The notes below the pieces were generated by a model. It was not told the DNA's origin. It worked only from the letters and a program-made list of their open reading frames with translations, and searched no databases. Shown here one piece after another: positions 33,032-44,957 of a DNA stretch of 53,836 bases (positions are counted from its first letter, which is position 1; the number at the start of each line of letters is the position of its first letter). Position numbers and translations under genes: made by a program. Origin of the DNA: Gymnopus androsaceus JB14 (lineage: Eukaryota; Basidiomycota; Agaricomycetes; Agaricales; Omphalotaceae); assembly GCA_009733575.1 (NCBI GenBank), contig ML769440.1, positions 181,377 to 235,212 on the forward strand, given 5' to 3'.

Positions 33032-34617
33032 TTGAACTGCTCCATCCATGTCTACACCATCATCCCCACCCAGTCCCTCAGTTTCCTACGTCGATTTCGC
33101 CTCTACACCACTCGCAAAGTGGTATTCAGGCAGTTACGCTCTCGTCATAGACAACCTTTTCTCTCCCGAAGAATGTGCAGAGCTCATTGCCCTCGGTGAA
33201 TCCACCGTATCCGATGATGGGCAAGGCTGGCAGCCAGCAAAGATCTCAGTTGGGCCTTTGATGACTGATCAGATCCTGGACACCAGTTATAGATTCAATC
33301 ACCGCATCTTACGGTTCGACCATGACGAAGCGAGGAAAATTTATGAAAAGGTGCTACCTTTCGTTGAGAAGGATATTGGCACGATAACGTGGGACAGTAA
33401 ATGGAGCGGTATAGTAGACGGAGGGAGATTTCAGAGAAGGAACGCACTCGGTACTTGGAAGCTCATCGGGTATGTTCTTATCCCGCCTGATGTTTCCAGT
33501 GCTAACCCGTAATCTCGTCGCAAGTCTGAACGAACGACTCAGCTTCCTTCGATACGGACCTGGTCATTTCTTCAAAGAACATATGGACGGTCAGCTGGAG
33601 CTTCCGGATGGACGAAAATCCCGAGTAACTATCCAAATCTACCTCAATGGCTCGGATTCAGATGTCATTGAAGGTGGCGCAACACGCTTCTGGGACCCTT
33701 CGTTCTCGAGCCATGATGATAAGTTTCTAGATGTTATGCCTAAGATGGGAAGGGCGCTGATATTTCAGCAACGAGGTTTATGCCACAGTGGGGAAACGGT
33801 CCAGAAAGGACTTAAATACACTATGCGAACCGATTTTATGTTCGAGCGACACCCATAGTCACCGGCGTGAAGGATAATATTTTTATCGCTGGTGTAAGTG
33901 TATTGCGGAGTACAGGAAGGTATCACTATTCTATAAAACAGGGATCCATTGGGCATAGATTATTCAGTAAAAACATTTCCTTTATGTGTCCGATACGGAA
34001 CCTCACAGCTCATTTCGCTTTCCCCATCATACAAGCCCATGTGAGACGGTCGGAAACTCGCAGACGTTAGAAGATGGGATCGCAGCTGACAGTAGAGGTG
34101 AAACGGGGGACTTGAGCCCCGTGCCATTCTGCCAACTACTACGCCCAAACATCATACTCTCCAGTTTATGTACGAGCTTCTTGTCTGATATTTGGTCGTT
34201 CGTGAGGATTTCTGCAATAGTCCACGTCATCTGGCGGCGGGAATCCATTGGGTTATCTTCGTGACTGGGCTGATCCACAGGGAAGAAAAATAAGTCTTCA
34301 CTCAAGAGATTAGAGCTTGGACTCTCGGAGTCATTTAAGTGAGCAAGTAGTACAGCAACAACCAGACAGTATAGTCGTTCGACAGTTCAGGAAGAGTAGT
34401 TTCAGGCTTTGAGCTGTGCCAGGAATGCAGCGTTCATGTTAAGTATAAGGGCTATCCAGAAGAGTCAAACTAGCCTCCTTGTAAGAATGTTGTTTAATAC
34501 ATTGAGTTAAATAATTGATAAGCCTGATTTCCAGTAAATTTCTGCTCATAACTTGTCGAAGTGACGGGCGCTCAATTTTGTGACGAAGTAGTAGTAAGAT
34601 GCCGGAGCGCCTGATCC
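33032..34617 (+). repeat. Segmental duplication block 1 (2OG oxygenase plus AP-3 promoter-like sequence)
   Basis: 33,032-34,345 matches 34,626-35,785 (gene plus 3' flank, including tctggcggcgggaatccatt in both). 34,349-34,617 matches 36,866-37,180, the 5' flank of AP-3 delta (tagtttcaggc, then ggctatccagaagagtc, then gatgccggagcgcctgatcc). The part corresponding to 35,790-36,865 is missing here. The block therefore looks like a tandem duplicate with an internal deletion. Confidence 0.8.
33048..33858 (+). CDS. 2OG-Fe(II) oxygenase, prolyl-4-hydroxylase-like (copy 1, 251 aa)
   Basis: Exon 1 is 33,048-33,469 and exon 2 is 33,525-33,858, with a 55-nt intron (GTATGT...AAG). The second exon carries FLRYGPGHFFKEHMDG, with the iron-binding His-x-Asp, and CHSGETVQKGLKYTMRTDF, with the distal His and the basic residue expected to hold 2-oxoglutarate. 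This is the double-stranded beta-helix core of the P4H-like family, which in fungi includes soluble oxygenases of unknown substrate. No signal peptide is seen (MSTPSSPPSPSVSYVDF), so it is probably cytosolic or nuclear. All iron ligands are intact. It has a close paralogue at 34,642. It ends FMFERHP. Confidence 0.87.
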
Positions 34618-34641
34618 TATCAGACTTGAACTGCTCCATCC

Positions 34642-35492
34642 ATGTCTACATCATCGTCCCCACCCACTCCCTCAGTTTCCTACATCGATTTCGCCTCTAC
34701 ACCACTCGCAAAGTGGTATTCAGGCAGTTACGCTCTCGTCATAGACAACCTTTTCTCTCCCGAAGAATGTGCAGAGCTCATTGCCCTCGCTGAATCCACC
34801 GTATCCGATGATGGGCAAGGCTGGCAGCCAGCAAAGATCTCAGTTGGGACTGACCAGATCCTGAACACCAGTTACAGATTTAATCACCGCATCTTACGGT
34901 TTGACCACGATGGGGCAAGGAAAATCTATGAAAAGGTGCTACCTTTTGTCGAGAAGGATATTGGCACGATAACGGAGGACAGTAAATGGAGCGGTATAGT
35001 AGACGGAGGGAGACGAAACGCCACTGGTACTTGGAAGCTCGTCGGGTATGTTCTTATCTCTTCTAAGCTTGAATGTTTTCAGTGCTAACCCATAATCTCG
35101 TCGCAAGTCTGAACGAACGACTTAGCTTCCTTCGATATGGACCTGGTCATTTCTTCAAAAAACATATGGATGGTCAGCAGGAGCTTCCGGATGGACGAAA
35201 ATCCCGAGTAACTATCCAAATCTACCTCAATGGCTCGGATTCAGATGTCATTGAAGGTGGCGCGACGCGTTTCTGGAACCCTTCGTTCCCGAGCCGTGAT
35301 GATAAAACTCTAGATGTTATGCCCAAGATGGGAAGGGCGCTGATATTCCAGCAACGAGGTTTATACCACACCGGGGAAACGGTCCAGAAAGGAGTTAAAT
35401 ACACTATGCGAACCGATTTTATGTTTCGCTTTGTTGTTGCTGGTGTAAGTATATTGCGGAGTACAGGAAAATATCGTTGTTCTATAAGATAG
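34642..35492 (+). CDS. 2OG-Fe(II) oxygenase, prolyl-4-hydroxylase-like (copy 2, 262 aa)
   Basis: Exon 1 is 34,642-35,045 and exon 2 is 35,108-35,492; the intron is 62 nt and homologous to that of copy 1. HMDG, the distal His (YHTGETVQKG) and the basic residue are retained, so it should still bind iron and 2-oxoglutarate. It differs from copy 1 by two small in-frame deletions (around 34,848 and 35,012). At the C-terminus, loss of the copy 1 stop region fuses former 3' flanking sequence into the frame (FMFRFVVAGVSILRSTGK), adding about 20 residues. Either copy could be the ancestral one. The shared C-terminal flank shows that the duplication is recent. Confidence 0.85.
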
Positions 35493-35806
35493 TGATAAAT
35501 AAGGATCCGTTGGTTATCGGCCATCCAGTAAATAAATCATTCAACAGTGAGATCCGTGTCTTTCTGCCAACTACTACTTCCAGCTATCATCCTCTCCAGC
35601 TTATCGAGCTTCTCGTCTGATATCTGGTCGTTCATGAGGAGGTCCGCGGCCGTCCGCCATGGTCCACCTTATCTGGCGGCGGGAATCCATTCTTGGGTTA
35701 TCTTCGTGGCTGGGCTGATCAGAGGCAGGGAAATAAGTCTTCACTCGAGAGACTGGAGCTTGGACTCTCGGAGTTATTTAAGTGAGAAAGGTTCCAATTC
35801 GACCAA

Positions 35807-36604
35807 CTACTCATAGTGAAGCATAGATGAATGGTCGGTGTCAATGGACATGGAGAGGGCCAACGGTAGTTTTTCGGTCCCAGCCAATGCGTTGGTATTC
35901 ATGATCTCTGAGCGAAGTACTCTGGATGCGTGGATGGTACGCTTTGAAGATTCGACTAAAGATAAATTAAAGTCAGACCGGATGATGAATCGGAAAAGTA
36001 GCAAACATACTCTTTCCGATTTCAATTCGTCCTTATTGCCGGTGAACAGCTCCAGCTCTTCGTCTTTGAAAAATCTGCTCTCGGAAGGTATATTCGGAGG
36101 GAGTTCACTCGCTGAACGCTCAAATCCCATCCGCCCTGTGCGAGGAATGTGACTAATCTCCTCTGTAACAAAAAGTACGAAGGTTTAACGGCGATGATAT
36201 TCCTTCATCTTGTGATGACCGGGACATCAAAGGAGGATATGTAAGAACCACTCGGAGAGGAGGGTGCAGGAAATTCGTCCGACGGACTCAATAATGGTAG
36301 TAGAGCCGGTCTTCGTTGTTCTGGCCTCCGTGGTTCTTTGAAAGAAGCAGGACGTTATGCTCGAAAAGACGGACGCAGTGTTACACTCGAGGAACGTTAG
36401 TCTGGACTTGGATGTGATAGGACGAGAGGGCAAAATGGCAGGGGGAGTAGCTGGTAGAGACTCTTCTGTGCTGGTAATGGAAGTCGAACCATCGAAGGAG
36501 AGTACGGATAAGAATGAAGCACCATCATTCGACGACGATACAGAGCTTGGAGAGCTGATTTCGTGCGTCGATAGCATACTGCTAGACTGAATAAGTGGCG
36601 CCAT
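35807..36604 (-). CDS. Uncharacterised two-part ORF
   Basis: The ATG at 36,604 opens a 125-codon frame rich in Ser/Thr (SSPSSVSSSNDGASFLSVLS), ending at 36,227. A second open frame (about 36,130-35,807) contains ELPPNIPSESRFFKDEELEL and ends at 35,807. A short intron between them is plausible but I could not fix its ends. No domain is recognised. Acidic and Ser-rich composition suggests a disordered regulatory protein. It is missing from duplication block 1. Confidence 0.4.
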
Positions 36605-37229
36605 ATCCTGTGGAAGCGCACTGAAGGCTAACAGCGGGAACAGACTGACTGTAACCAAGTGGGAGAGTTTGGGGGAAAATACTGCCTTTATAAGGATTCA
36701 CTGCGAAGCGAAATGCGGGACCGATTTGTTTGATGAGCATTAGCATCAAATTCATTAGCTCTGCGGGCTATGACGCGTCTAAGCAAGTGTGTATCATCAC
36801 TGCTTGTCTGAATGAGGCTCAGAAAGGATTCATAAGGATAGACATCGATGGGATGAGCATCAATTAGTACAGCAACAACCAGACAATGTAAGCGTTCGAG
36901 ATTTCGGGGGGTTCAGGAAGAGTAGTTTCAGGCCGATTGAACTGGAATGCAATGTTCATGTTAAGTATAAGGGCTATCCAGAAGAGTCGGTCTCCAGACT
37001 AGCCTCCTTGTATGAACGTTTGGTTTAATACATTGAGTTAACTAATCGATAAGCCTGATTTCCAGTAAATTCAGCTCATGAACTTGTCGACAAAGGTCTC
37101 GAAAGAAGGAAGAGGTGACGGGCGCTCAATTTAGGCGCCTGTGACGAAGTAGTAAGATGCCGGAGCGCCTGATCCTATTCATCTCTTCCTGCCTCTGGTG
37201 GCCAATTCTGCTCGAGTGTCCCTTTGAAG

Positions 37230-40200
37230 ATGTGGGAACGGACGCTGCAAGACCTAATACGCGGGCTGCGCGCCAACAAGGCGGACGAATCAAAGTTTAT
37301 AGCAAAGGCCATAGAGGAAATTAGGCAGGAAGTCAAGAGCGATGACATGGTCCTTAAATCTGGAGCGATTCTTAAACTAACTTATGTGCGTGGCTTGTAT
37401 TGACCAGCGAAATCGATCCTGATTGTGCTTCTAGCTGGATATGATGGGTTATGACATGAGCTGGGCTTCATTTCACGTCGTGGAGGTCATGTCTTCTCCC
37501 AAATTGCACCTCAAGAGCGTCGGGTATCTTGCGGCCACGCAGTCATTTGACCAGGACACAGATGTCTTGATGCTAACAACGAATCTGCTGAAAAAAGTTC
37601 ATCTTTACGCCAATTGCTATCGTTATTTTGTGCTCATATATCTTCTCGCAGGACTTGACTTCCTCTCCGACAGATATCGCTCTCACTTTGAATGGAATCT
37701 CACATATTCTTACTCCAGATTTAGCTCGCGATCTATCTCCCGAGCTCATCAAGATGCTCACACATTCTCGCCCTGATATTCGCAAAAGAGCCGTCCTAGT
37801 TCTTTACAAAGTTGTTTCAATGTACCCGGAGGTGTCCTCACAGGTAATTTCGCGTCTAAAGGATAAACTGGAGGATCCCGATTCTGGTATGTGGCACACT
37901 ATGATATGTCTTTTAAATTCTAAACGCAATTATTCTGAAGGCGTCATCGCTGCTACCGTCAACGTTCTATGCGAACTCACCCGCCACAACCCCGAGAATT
38001 ATCTGGCCCTCGCGCCGCCCTTGTTTCATCTCATGACAACGTCTTCGAACAACTGGATGCTCATCAAGATCATCAAGCTGGTAAACGCGCTGTACGGTCT
38101 CTCTGTGAACGTCTACTGATAATACAATTAGTTTGGCACCCTGACGCCATATGAACCTCGTCTAGTGAAGAAACTGCAGCCACCGATCACCGATCTTATC
38201 AGTACAACACCAGCCATTTCTTTGTTATACGAGTGTGTTCATACGTGTATTATTGGCGGAATGCTTCAAGGCTCCTCTGGAGACTCCCTTGCAAGAACAT
38301 GCGTATCAAAACTAGCGGGATTTATACAGGACTCGGACCAAAATTGTGGGTCCCGACCTTACTTTCAATTCGACTGTGACTTATACATTTAGTAGTGAAA
38401 TACATTGCGCTCCTGGCCATGGTCAAGATTGTACCCTCCCATCCACATCTCGTAGCCCAATATCAGGATACTATACTTGCCAGCGTCAGCGACCAGGACA
38501 TTAGTATACGGATGCGTGCGTTGGATCTAGTTTCTGCAATGGTAATAATATCTCCCACGTTTTATTATACGGCGCTGAATTTCGTCTAGGTGGACGAAAC
38601 CAATTTACAGTCTATTGTCCAACAACTTCTTTCCCATCTCGTTACTGATACATCTACTTCAACCTTACCTACTGCCGCCCAGTCACTTGCTCATCACACC
38701 GTACCGACGTCTCCACAGAGTGCCAAACCCTCTTTTCCCTCGCCTTCCGCGTCGCCTGCATACCGCCTCACTCTCTCCCAGCGGATATTACAAATGTGCT
38801 CACAGAACACGTACGAGAACGTTACCAATTTCGAGTGGTATCTGTCAGTGCTTGTGGACCTAGCGCACATAGCCAACGTCGATATCGGGGCTCAAATTCG
38901 GGATCAGATGGTGGATGTCGTTGGCCGCGTCAAGGCGGCGAGGAGATACGCTGTGAAGCTCATGTTCACCCTGCTGAGCGAAGACGCGATTCTACGAAAC
39001 GCTCCAGAGGAAGGGAGTTGCTCGGAGGTTTTGTGGGCTGCGGCCTTCATATGCGGGGAATATTGCAGGTACGCGTCGTAGCCTCTATACGGTCTGGAGT
39101 GTATCACTGAGCGTATTTGAACAGTGAATTGGTCGACCCTCAAAAGCTCCTACCTCTAATCCTTCAGCCAGAGGTTGTGAACCTATCGCCTGATATCATT
39201 GCAGTATACATTCAGGCTGCGACAAAGGTCTTTGGGTTCTGGGCTACCGAGGTAGCGCAACGATGGACGGATGACGATTTACACGAGGTCAAAGGCATTG
39301 TTCAAATGATCATTGAGCGCGTTGGCCCCTTCGTGAGCAGCCCTCACATCGAGGTTCAAGAACGGGTTTGTCTTCAACTCATCATAGCCATACACTGTTT
39401 TCCTTCTTACTTATGGTGGCTTTTAGGCCGCAAATACACTTCAGCTATTCAGCTTTATCTTAGCGGATCTAAACGCCTATCGACCCCGTATGACAGAGAA
39501 TGCATTGGATGAGTCCAGCGCGTCTTTCGCCGAATCGACATTCTCAGCGGAACCCTTCTTTCCTAAATCTCTTTTCCTTATCCACCCGCTCTTTTCATCG
39601 TATGAGCTTAATCCTGTAGCGCAATACGCTCAGGAAAGTGTCCCGGTACCTGAGGGTCTCGACTTGGACGCGTGGATAGTTCCACCGCGTCTGGAGCCTA
39701 TGGAGAATGGGGATAAGAAGGTCAAGAAGGGACCAAGAAGGGGAAGGTGAAGGAAGGTGGTAAGGGTAAGAAAAAGCAGCAGGAAGAGAATGGTAACGGA
39801 TACAACGAGGATGAGTTGGTTACACTGACGCCACAAGAGGCTGAGGTTGAGACAGAGGAGGAACGTGTTGAGCGAGAGCGGGTGGGTTTGATTCCTTACT
39901 CGTCAAAATCCTCAGGTATTTCAATTTGTTTCTTCTAGCGACGAGCAGAGCGCCTGGAACGTCTTCGAGATGACCCGTATTATATTATGGATAAGATCCC
40001 CCGAAACCAGTCCCGCCTGCTGAAGACATCGAATCGATCCCGGTGGTCAAGCTGGAGGGCATGCTAGCTTTTTCAGGTATACATACGTCTTCCTGTCTTC
40101 TCCGTCTCGTCAACTAACGTCCATAACACAATTCAGAAGCTGTCGATCCCCGATTACCCAGTCTGAGGTCATCCTCATATCAATCCTCCCCTGAACCGTT

Positions 40201-40542
40201 CTACATCGACAGAGTCGGCGAAATGCCCACAGGAGCAATTTCTGCACATGTATCTGGCTCGAGCCCTTCATCGCGTCGGTCAACACCGGTACCTGGATCT
40301 CGTCCGGATCTATCATCTCTCGAACAGCCAGTCCAGTACCTACACGGTTGTCTTCTGGTTTATCTTCCTCGATATCCTCGTTCCCGCAGTATGAGGTTAC
40401 GGATGAGGATAGTCATCCTAATACGCCTAGTACGCCGGAACCTGTAAAGGTGCAGTCGAAAAAGAAGAAAATGACGGGATCGGGATCGGGGTCGGGAAAG
40501 AAGAAACGGACGAAGACAGCTGCAGCAGTATTATCCTCGTAG
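37230..40542 (+). CDS. APL5: AP-3 complex subunit delta (adaptin), frame broken by single-base indels
   Basis: Eleven exons: 37,230-37,385, 37,435-37,596, 37,652-37,886, 37,941-38,080, 38,132-38,345, 38,393-38,541, 38,590-39,068, 39,125-39,365, 39,427-39,881, 39,939-40,076, 40,137-40,542. The N-terminal adaptin/HEAT repeats are plain: LKLTYLDMMGYDMSWASFHV, then DIRKRAVLVLYKVV, then HNPENYLALAPPLFHLM. DPYYIMDKIP is the delta-specific linker motif. A Lys/Glu-rich hinge and a Ser/Pro-rich tail follow. AP-3 delta is a large chain of the heterotetramer that sorts cargo such as alkaline phosphatase and syntaxins from Golgi or endosome to the vacuole. Three one-base losses disturb the frame, at about 39,738 (G run), 39,999 (C run) and 40,306 (GG where the duplicated last exon at 42,670 has GGG). 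I take these as probable sequence errors in a working gene. Confidence 0.88.
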
Positions 40543-40854
40543 CGGTTAGATATATATATATACTGATAGTGGTGCATTTATGAATTTGCTTTTGGGGTGT
40601 ACATCCTGGATTTGACAAAAAAAAAATTTTGACGCTATCGTTGGTGCCACTGTAATTTTTGTTAAATGTTTAATGGGAACTAATGGCACTAGGTCACTGA
40701 CTTGGCACGAAGTCTCGAAACGACGTTTTAGAGCTTAGGGAAAGCATACCTTTTTAAGTACTACTTACAATAAGCGCTTAGCCATTTTAACGCCCTAATT
40801 GCTCGTCTTGCTTGCTTCTCAGATGCTCTCCAGATAGCTCCGGATTCTTCTCAT
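40543..40854. other. Intergenic, AP-3 / F-box
   Basis: This is the 3' flank of AP-3 delta, including an A9 run at about 40,617 and the 5' flank of F-box paralogue C. I see no gene or clear structured element here. Confidence 0.4.
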
Positions 40855-42452
40855 ATGGCTCAGTATCTTTCAGAACCTCGCATAGAAGGGCCAATTTGGC
40901 TTGAACCCGACGACATCTCCCTCCTCCAAACCCGACTTTCTGAAGCAGAAACCCATGTTGAGGCCCTCGAAAAGCAGATTTCCGAGTTGATGCGTCAAAA
41001 AGACGCAAAGCTCGTCGAAGTCACTTCTCTCCGAAACCTCCTTTCCCCCATCCGTCGAATACCAGTCGAGATTCTCTCCGAAATTTTCGAACTCTCATGT
41101 CTCCCTGAAGACGGTATTTTCACCGTTAACTATGACATTATCCGATATACATCCATGGTTTCTCGGGTGTGTGTGGCTTGGAGGAAAGCTGCCTATGCCA
41201 CTCCTCGATTGTGGTCGAAGCTCTGCCTTTCCCTCTACAGTCATCGGAAAGTCTTCTCGGGAGATGTTGAGGTGATCAAAGAGTGGATTGCTCGGAGTCA
41301 GGGTCTTCCCCTGGAGCTGCATTTAGATTTGATCATTTGGAACAGTGAAATTCTTGGTCATCGAGAACATCAATTCCTGGACGGTATCCTCAATTTTCAT
41401 CTCCAAATTCGATTGATCAGTCTATCGGGACTTTCAAATGCATTCATTCCTCTTTTGCAACTATCCCGCTCTTCATTCCCTGCGTTGGAGAAGTTATCTC
41501 TGCACGTGGCTGACATGGAAAGCATCCACGGATCTGTCGCATTTTTCTCCTCACGGAATCGAGCATTCCTAGATGCACCCAGGTTACAACATGTAAACAT
41601 TGATGACGCCACAGATGCTCCATCCTAAAGGTGTTGGCGCTTCCGCTCGATCAATTGACATCGCTTGAAATCATATTGGACGCTGGACTATAGGATTATT
41701 CGACATGATCTATCTATCAGGGCACGCTATGCCGATGCAATGCTCTTGTCAGTCTCACATGGTGGATCTCATTGATGAAGCTGGATTTGATGTCAACCTT
41801 TCCATATGTCTTCCTGCATTGAAATTCCTCGACATATTTTGTCGGAGTTTCACTGGGCTCAGGACACAAAGTGAACCTCTTACACAGTCTCACTACTCCC
41901 TTGCTTGAAGATTTGACGCTTCGTTGGATTGACCAGGATATTGAAGATCTCGCTAGCGATGTGATTGGTCTGCAGGATCGCTCAACTACTTCTCTGTCAT
42001 CGCTGACGCTGACGCTGCATTGCCGTATGGGTCACGACGGAGAGTATATCACACAAAATCTGCTCTTGATATTAGCTGCCTTTCCTGCAGTCAAGTCATT
42101 GCGGATTGACCAGGACTGGAGTCATGACGATCAAACAGATGACCCAGTATACGATGTAGATGCTCTCGTCAAGGCCATGATCTACACGAAAGGTCATCCA
42201 GTCCTTCTTCCAAAGCTCACAAATGTTGAGCTGTCTATCGGAGATCCTCCTCTAGATACATCGATGGAATTGACATCGATAAAACCTATGATTCATTCTC
42301 GGTGGCGGCCAGACAAATTGGAGTCAGAGTTCGATGATGACATATGTCGGTTACAGAAGGTAGTGCTCCGTGGGCCCTCTACCAGAATGAAAATCAGCAG
42401 GGAAGATTTTGAGCTCCTTGGCTTGATTGTGGATTTTGAAACTGTACATTGA
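40855..42452 (+). pseudogene. F-box protein paralogue C (unit 1)
   Basis: MAQYLSEPRIEGPIWLEPDD opens a 257-codon frame. It contains a coiled-coil (TRLSEAETHVEALEKQISEL), an F-box (LLSPIRRIPVEILSEIFELS, about residues 62-82) and an LRR-like region, and it ends early at 41,628. Compared with paralogue D one T is missing just before this stop (gatgctcc against gatgcttcc). The rest continues in other frames to about 42,452, including LLHSLTTPLLEDLTLRWIDQ and IYTKGHPVLLPKLTNVELSI. Further stops in the middle (41,690-41,870) are shared in part with paralogue D, so both may be inactive, or an unrecognised intron lies there. The family is a second F-box lineage, distinct from the pair at 24-28.7 kb. 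Confidence 0.7.
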
Positions 42453-42669
42453 TCCTATGATTAACTTTGCTCTGGCATGTAGAATTCGAACTGGTATGTA
42501 TTATGTACAATGTTATATTGATTTACCAAATGATTTGAGGATTGTTTAAACTTCTGGGCCAATCAATATTTCGCTAAAGCGAAGGTTCACTGAGTCGATG
42601 AGACTTAACCGGTACTCTTAGCACTTGACAAAAAAGCAACCTTATACCTGCACAGTGCACGCCTTGGCC

Positions 42670-43135
42670 GGTATGCATACGTCTTCCTTCTTCTCCATCT
42701 TTGTCAACTAAAGTCCATAACACTAACCAGAAACTGTCGATCCCCGATTACCCAGTCTGAGGTCTTCCTCATATCAATCCTCCTCTGGACCCTTCTACAT
42801 CGACAGAGTCGGCGAAATGCCCACAGGGCAATTTCTGCACATGTATCTGGCTCGAGCCCTTCGTCGCGTCGGTCAACACCGGTACCTTGATCTCGTCCGG
42901 GATCTATCATCTCTCGAACAGCCAGTCCAGTACCTACACGGTTGTCTTCTGGTCTATCTTCCTCGATATCTTCATTCCCGCAGTATGAGGTTACGGATGA
43001 GGATAGTCATCCTAATACGCCCAGTACACCGGAACCTGTAAGTGCAGTCGAAAAAGAAGAAAACGACGGGGTTGGGATCGGGGTTGGGAAAGAAGAACGG
43101 ACAAAGGCAGTTGCAGGAGTATTATCCTCGTAGCC
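42670..43135 (+). pseudogene. Duplicated last exon of AP-3 delta
   Basis: About 90% similar to 40,077-40,542 (tcgatccccgattacccagt, ctacatcgacagagtcggcg, and the Lys-rich tail ending in TAG). There is no adaptin upstream and no promoter, so it is an exon fragment carried along in the tandem duplication. It is useful as an internal reference: it has cgtccgggatc where the parent gene has cgtccggatc, and the longer G run keeps the tail frame open. Confidence 0.85.
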
Positions 43136-43343
43136 GTTAGTCGATCTATATACTAATAGTGGTGTATTCATAAATTTGCTTTTGGGTGAACACTCTGGAT
43201 TTGACAAGAAAGAAAATTCGGCGCCACGGTCACTGACTTGGCGCGAAACCTTTTTACTACTTATAATAAGCGCTTAGCGGGCCCCATTTTGACGCCCTAA
43301 TTGCAGACAGATAGCTCTCCAGATAGCTCCGGATTCTTCTCGT

Positions 43344-44957
43344 ATGGCTCAGTATCTTAGCCAATCTCGCATCGAAGGGCCAATTTGGCTTGAACCCGAC
43401 GACATCTCCCTCCTACAAACCCGACTCTCTGAAGCAGGAACCCACGTAGAGGCTCTCGAAAAGCAGATTTCCGAGCTGACGCGTCAAAAAGACGCAAAGC
43501 TCGTCGAAGTCGCTTCTTTCCGAAACCTCCTTTCCCCCATCCGTCGAATACCAGTCGAGATTCTCTCCGAAATTCTCGAGCTCTCATGTCTCCCTAATGA
43601 CGGTAATTTGACTGCCGATTATGACATTATCCGATATGCATCCATGGTTTCTCGGGTGTGTGTGGCTTGGAGGAAAACTGCCTATGCCACTCCTCGAATG
43701 TGGTCGAAACTTTGCCTTTCCTTCTACAGACTTAACAAAGTCTTCTCGAGAGATCTCGAGGTAATAAAAGAGCGGATTGCTCGCAGTCAGGGTCTTCCAC
43801 TGGAGCTGCATCTAAACTTCTTGGTAGTTTGGTACAGTGATATTGACATTCTTATGCATAGGGCCCCCCAGCTCCTGTCCTGTATGCTTGATTTTCGTCA
43901 CCAAATTCGATTGATCAATCTATCGGGGCTTTCAAATGCATTCATCCCTCTTTTCCAACTACCCCGCTCCTCATTCCCTGCATTAGAAAAGTTGTTTCTG
44001 TGCGTGGATGACCTGAAAAGTATTCAAGATTTGTTGGGTCATTCTCGCGGAATCGAAACATTCCTAGACGCACCCAGGCTACAGCATGTAAGCATCGACG
44101 ACGCCAAAGATGCTTCCATCCTAAGCGCGTTGGTGCTTCCGCTCGATCAATTGACATCACTTCAAATCACATTGGGCTGGTCTATAGGATATTGACATGG
44201 CTATCTATCAGGACACGCTATGCCGATGCAATGCTCTTGTCAGTCTTACAGTGGATTTCCCTGGTTATGCTGGATTTAATGTCAACTTTTCCGTGTGTCT
44301 TCCTGCGTTGAAATTCCTCGTCGTATCTTGTCGGAGACTCATTGGCTCAGGCACAAAGTGAACCTCTTACATGGTCTCACTGCCCCCTTGCTTGAAGATT
44401 TGACGCTTCGTCGGATTGACCAGGATATTGACGGCCTCGCTAGCGATGTGATTGGTCTGCAGGACCGCTCAGTTATATCTCTGTCAGCGATGACGCTGAC
44501 GCTACATTGCCGTATGGGTTACGACGAAGAGTATATCACACAAAATCTGCTCTTGATATTAGCTACCTTTCCTGCAGTCAAGTCATTGCGGATTGACCAG
44601 GACTGGAGTCATGATGATGATGAAACAGATGACCCAGTATACGATGTGGATGCTCTCGTCAAGGCCATGATCTACACGAAAGGTCATCCAGTCCTTCTTC
44701 CAAAGCTCACAAACTTTGAGCTGTCTATTGGAGAGTTGCCTTTGGATATGTCGATGGAATTGACATCAATAAAACCTATGATCCATTCTCGGTGGTGGCC
44801 AGACAGGTTGGAGTCGGAGTTCGATAACGACATATGTCGGCTACAGAAGGTAGTGCTCCGTGGGCCCTCTACCAGAATGAAAATCAGCAGGGAAGATTTT
44901 GAGCTCCTTGGCTTGATTGTGGATTTTGAAGCTGTACATGATTCATCCTATGATTAA
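43344..44957 (+). pseudogene. F-box protein paralogue D (unit 2)
   Basis: Same architecture as paralogue C: N-terminal segment, coiled coil with RQKDAKLVEV, F-box SPIRRIPVEILSEILELS, then LRR-like sequence. The first frame is open for 283 codons to 44,195, 26 codons beyond the equivalent stop in paralogue C. Sequence then continues in a second frame (DTLCRCNALVSLTVDFPGY, about 44,210-44,360) and a third (44,335-44,957; WSHDDDETDDPVYDVDALVK). At least two one-base slips or unseen introns separate them. All parts of a protein of about 530 aa are present and highly similar to paralogue C, so inactivation, if real, is recent. Confidence 0.7.

Larger units (their letters stand above)
34626..37180 (+). 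repeat. Segmental duplication block 2 (2OG oxygenase to AP-3 promoter)
   Basis: This is the fuller partner of the block at 33,032-34,617. It holds the second oxygenase gene, the minus-strand hypothetical gene and the 5' flank of AP-3 delta. The junction between blocks is at about 34,618-34,626. There the AP-3 5'-flank copy (gcgcctgatcctat) abuts the oxygenase 5' end, which is what a head-to-tail tandem duplication produces. Confidence 0.75.
40076..42669 (+). repeat. Tandem duplication unit 1 (AP-3 last exon plus F-box gene)
   Basis: The unit runs from the last AP-3 intron (ggtatacatacgtcttcc) to cgccttggcc at 42,660-42,669. It repeats at 42,670-45,159 (starting ggtatgcatacgtcttcc, ending cgccttggcc). 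The junction joins F-box 3' flank directly to AP-3 intron sequence, a classic head-to-tail tandem. Unit 2 is about 100 bp shorter because of small deletions. Confidence 0.88.

Noticed and set aside
36357..36590. Plus-strand ORF opposite the hypothetical gene
   Set aside because: Possible but overlaps a longer ATG-started minus-strand frame; neither has a domain, and I kept the longer one.
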